Origin: Gordionus sp. m RMFG-2023
Taxonomy: Eukaryota > Nematomorpha > Gordioida > Chordodea > Parachordodidae
Length of the DNA stretch: 64,000 bases
Assembly (NCBI RefSeq): GCF_954871325.1
Contig: NC_088776.1
Coordinates: 56,523,301 to 56,587,300 of the forward strand
Reading direction: 5' to 3'
Shown: positions 61,805-64,000 of the stretch, in pieces
How the letters are laid out: every line of letters starts with the position of its first letter
Position numbering within the stretch: position 1 is the stretch's first letter
Translations under genes and position numbers: made by a program
Notes under the pieces: generated by a model
Told to the model about the DNA's origin: nothing
Database searches by the model: none
Seen by the model: only the letters and a program-made list of their open reading frames with translations

Positions 61805-62220
61805 GTAAAATTTTTTAATATAGGAATAAATCACCAGTGTTGTTAAATCTTATTTTTAAAAGTAGCTCGCTAATGCTATAGCTAAAAAAGTTGCGCGCTA
61901 CCGCCACTTATTAAATAAAAATTGCGCGCTATTAGCTGCCATTTTTAAAGAGTAGCTTAGCTACTTTTAAGGTACTTTATAAAAAATTAATAAATTTATT
62001 TTATTTTTTTATTTACAAAATTAAAAATCTACATTTGTAAAAATATTCCAATTATATTTATTGATTATATAAAGAATTTATAAAAATTATATATTAAAAA
62101 TAATTTTCTAATCATTCTTAATTTTGACATGAACATTCTAAATAAATAATACCTTAAGGTCTTGCCTAAAGTCATGACAATTATCCTCTGCATTTAAACA
62201 CATAATTTTATGGCCAACTC

Positions 62221-63256
62221 TTTTTCCCCATAAAATTGAAAACATTTATTAAATTTTGGAAAAAGAAAGAAAATTGATATTATTGTTATCAAGATTATCA
62301 TCATCTTAATTTCGTTAATGTTATCTGTGTTTTAACACACTTACATCTATACCCATTTCGTAAATATTTTAAATCTTTCACACATATAAATTTTAAATTT
62401 ATAAATTAAATAACAAAATATATAAATTATAATATATTATTCATTATATATTAATTTTCGGGTTTGTAGTTAATTTCATAAGGGCTATTTGGCAAATAAA
62501 TGGCGCGCTATAACCTTTCACTACTATTTATTCATACTATATGCCCCTTTAAAGATGATATAACACCATAAATTGTAATTATATCAAAAAAGTAGCTCTA
62601 AAAATAAATTATAAAATTTATAATATTATACATTATAAGTCTACCCATTTAATCATAAATATTCCCCATTTAAACCTAAACTTAATCCTATTTTTTATCT
62701 TGTGTCGTTCTCATCTGACACCTTATAATTTTATCGAGGACAATGTAAAGATGAAATTCCCAAAAATGACCTATAAATTATTCATGATTGTCAAAAAATT
62801 AAATTTTTATAAAGGGTTCTATATAAATATCCCTAATAAACCAGAACAACCTTTTATCACTTTGAGGTTTTTTATAAGTCGAATTATTTAATTTTCCTTT
62901 GTAAATTTTTTTGAAAATTTATGCTTTAGATCTGACAAAAAATTACTTACATGAAACTTACAAGGTATATTATTTTTATAAAATAAAAGCTGGGTATAAA
63001 AAAATATATTATAAGTTTTTAAATTAACTTAAAATAAATATTTTTAACTTAAACTATAATATAACCTTTACACAAAAATGCTTTATTATATTAAGTTAAT
63101 TTGTATAATTATAATTACAATCTACATTTGATATAAAAATATATATATTTAAATAGATAAAATGTGAAGAGCTGAAAACCAATTACAATCCTACCAAAAA
63201 ATGCCAGTAATTTTTTTTTGATGATACATATAATTATATAGTTTTGTTCTTTTTAG
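62221..63256. other. Mostly unique stretch after the last A unit
   Basis: Apart from the partial A-unit echo near 62500 I find no repeats. The frame at 62700-62891 (63 codons) has an ordinary composition for random A+T-rich DNA and no splice context. If the gene ends at 63.3 kb, this is its last intron. Confidence 0.4.
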
Positions 63257-63285
63257 AAATGCTACTTGGCCTTTCATCTATCTAA
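63257..63285 (+). CDS. Possible terminal exon
   Basis: A strong acceptor (TTTTGTTCTTTTTAG) is followed, in the phase left by the array, by AA then MLLGLSSI and a TAA stop. AATAAA follows at 63340-63345. The arrangement fits the last coding exon plus 3' end of the micro-exon gene. No repeat copy supports it, and AATAAA is common in DNA this rich in A and T. Confidence 0.25.
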
Positions 63286-63339
63286 TCAAACCCTATAATA
63301 AATTACAAGAAAGTATGATAATAATTTATTTTGTGTTTC

Positions 63340-63345
63340 AATAAA
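63340..63345 (+). promoter_or_regulatory. Possible polyadenylation signal AATAAA
   Basis: It lies 55 bases past the candidate stop codon. Only the neighbourhood of the candidate last exon makes it worth listing. Confidence 0.2.
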
Positions 63346-64000
63346 GATATTATATACTATATATTGACATTAAGAGTGAGTCCAAAGTTAAAAAATTTTT
63401 CAAAAAAAATGATTCTCTAATTTATACCTTTGCTTTCTATCTCGATTTTAAAAATTTGATTAAAGTTAATTATTTTTAAAAATATTTGACTTAAGACGCA
63501 CCCCAAAAAGTCTTATATAATCTAAATATTTGATGAAACTATTCCAAATAGTTTTAGAGTTTTTTTTAACATTAGTATGATGGCACATTTTATTTTGTCT
63601 TTTTTAAAAAAATATTTCAATCTGTCTTTTATTTAATAAATTTATCTTAAGATCTGATGTTATTATGATGCAGTTTATAAATGGATGGAGATGACCTATC
63701 CATATATATTTTTACTTTTATTCCAGATAGAATGAAAAATAAAATGATCGACAAAGCACTACTAATACATTTGACATTATTATATAATTTTTGCCACCAA
63801 ATAAGAAGATGATTATCATAGATCGCAAATTCCAATTAATTAATAACAATCAAGTTCATTTTGATACCCGGAACCTGATCTAAATTAGTCAAATTCTTTA
63901 TATAAAAAAAATAATATTGTTTTTGAAATTATTAATATTTTTTCATGGGACTTTTTTAGTTTAAATCTAATAATAAATATATATTTTTAATAAATTTAAT
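63346..64000. other. Unassigned stretch at the window end
   Basis: A+T-rich, with no landmark of either repeat family and no supported frame. The minus-strand frame at 63647-63835 shows no family motif. Confidence 0.4.

Larger units (their letters stand above)
60641..62220 (+). repeat. Isolated A-repeat unit carrying E28
   Basis: It starts at ATAAAAATTTCGTAAAAACT, holds the landmark GTCTAGATAGGTATTGTATG and the exon, and fades near 62220. A partial echo of the G+C-richer intron element (GGCGCGCTATAACC) lies at 62501-62514, so a further broken unit may follow. Confidence 0.78.

Noticed and set aside
62700-62891. 63-codon + strand frame after the last A unit
   Set aside because: No splice signals in the right phase, no repeat copy and no family resemblance. 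Length is within chance for this composition.

Overview
The window is very A+T-rich eukaryotic (metazoan) DNA, almost entirely introns and mobile-element remains. There is no long open reading frame. The transposon types (three hAT elements, a LINE fragment with a nuclease-like tail, a Merlin-like scrap, MITEs) suit an invertebrate such as an insect or other arthropod. The species cannot be named from sequence alone.

The dominant content is a degenerate direct-repeat family, here called the A unit. It is about 1 to 2 kb per copy and runs on the + strand from about 2.9 kb to 49.9 kb, with a further copy at 60.6-62.2 kb. Each copy carries, at the same place, a tiny exon-like segment that follows a pyrimidine-rich CTTTTAG acceptor and precedes a GTAAAA-type donor. 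I find 27 of these. In 26 an AG and a GT bound a segment whose length is a multiple of three (nineteen of 33 nt, four of 30, two of 27, one of 21). Read with two leading bases and one trailing base, none of the 26 has a stop codon, while each of the other two frames is stopped in about half of them. No segment ends in T, so no splice junction between any two of them can make a stop. I read this as part of a large micro-exon gene built by repeated duplication of one exon-plus-intron unit. The introns stayed alike between copies while the middle of each exon became almost unrecognisable. Known parallels are the micro-exon genes of schistosomes and the bicycle effector genes of aphids. No paired-cysteine bicycle motif is visible, so this is a parallel and not an assignment.

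Layout: 1-2933 is a long-TIR DNA transposon copy (X family). 2934-17062 is A units with exons E1-E9, including a recent block duplication (7.5-9.9, 12.2-14.6 and 14.6-16.3 kb) and a clean hAT insertion at 10209-12097. 17063-20540 holds more X fragments around exon E10. 20953-23159 is a second hAT with TIRs and target duplication. 23.2-28.3 kb is A units with E11-E14, interrupted by a third hAT fragment. 28.7-31.5 kb holds a LINE tail and a gag-like fossil. 32.6-49.9 kb is A units with E15-E26, broken by an unidentified insertion at 39.35 kb, a MITE at 41.4 kb and a complete-looking X element at 45.2-46.9 kb. 49.9-59.7 kb is a second repeat family (B) with one possible 15-nt exon. 59.7-60.1 kb looks like a Merlin transposase scrap. 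60.6-62.2 kb is the last A unit with exon E28 and a MITE. A possible terminal exon with a polyadenylation signal lies at 63.26-63.35 kb. The first exon, start codon and any signal peptide lie outside the window or are not recognisable.
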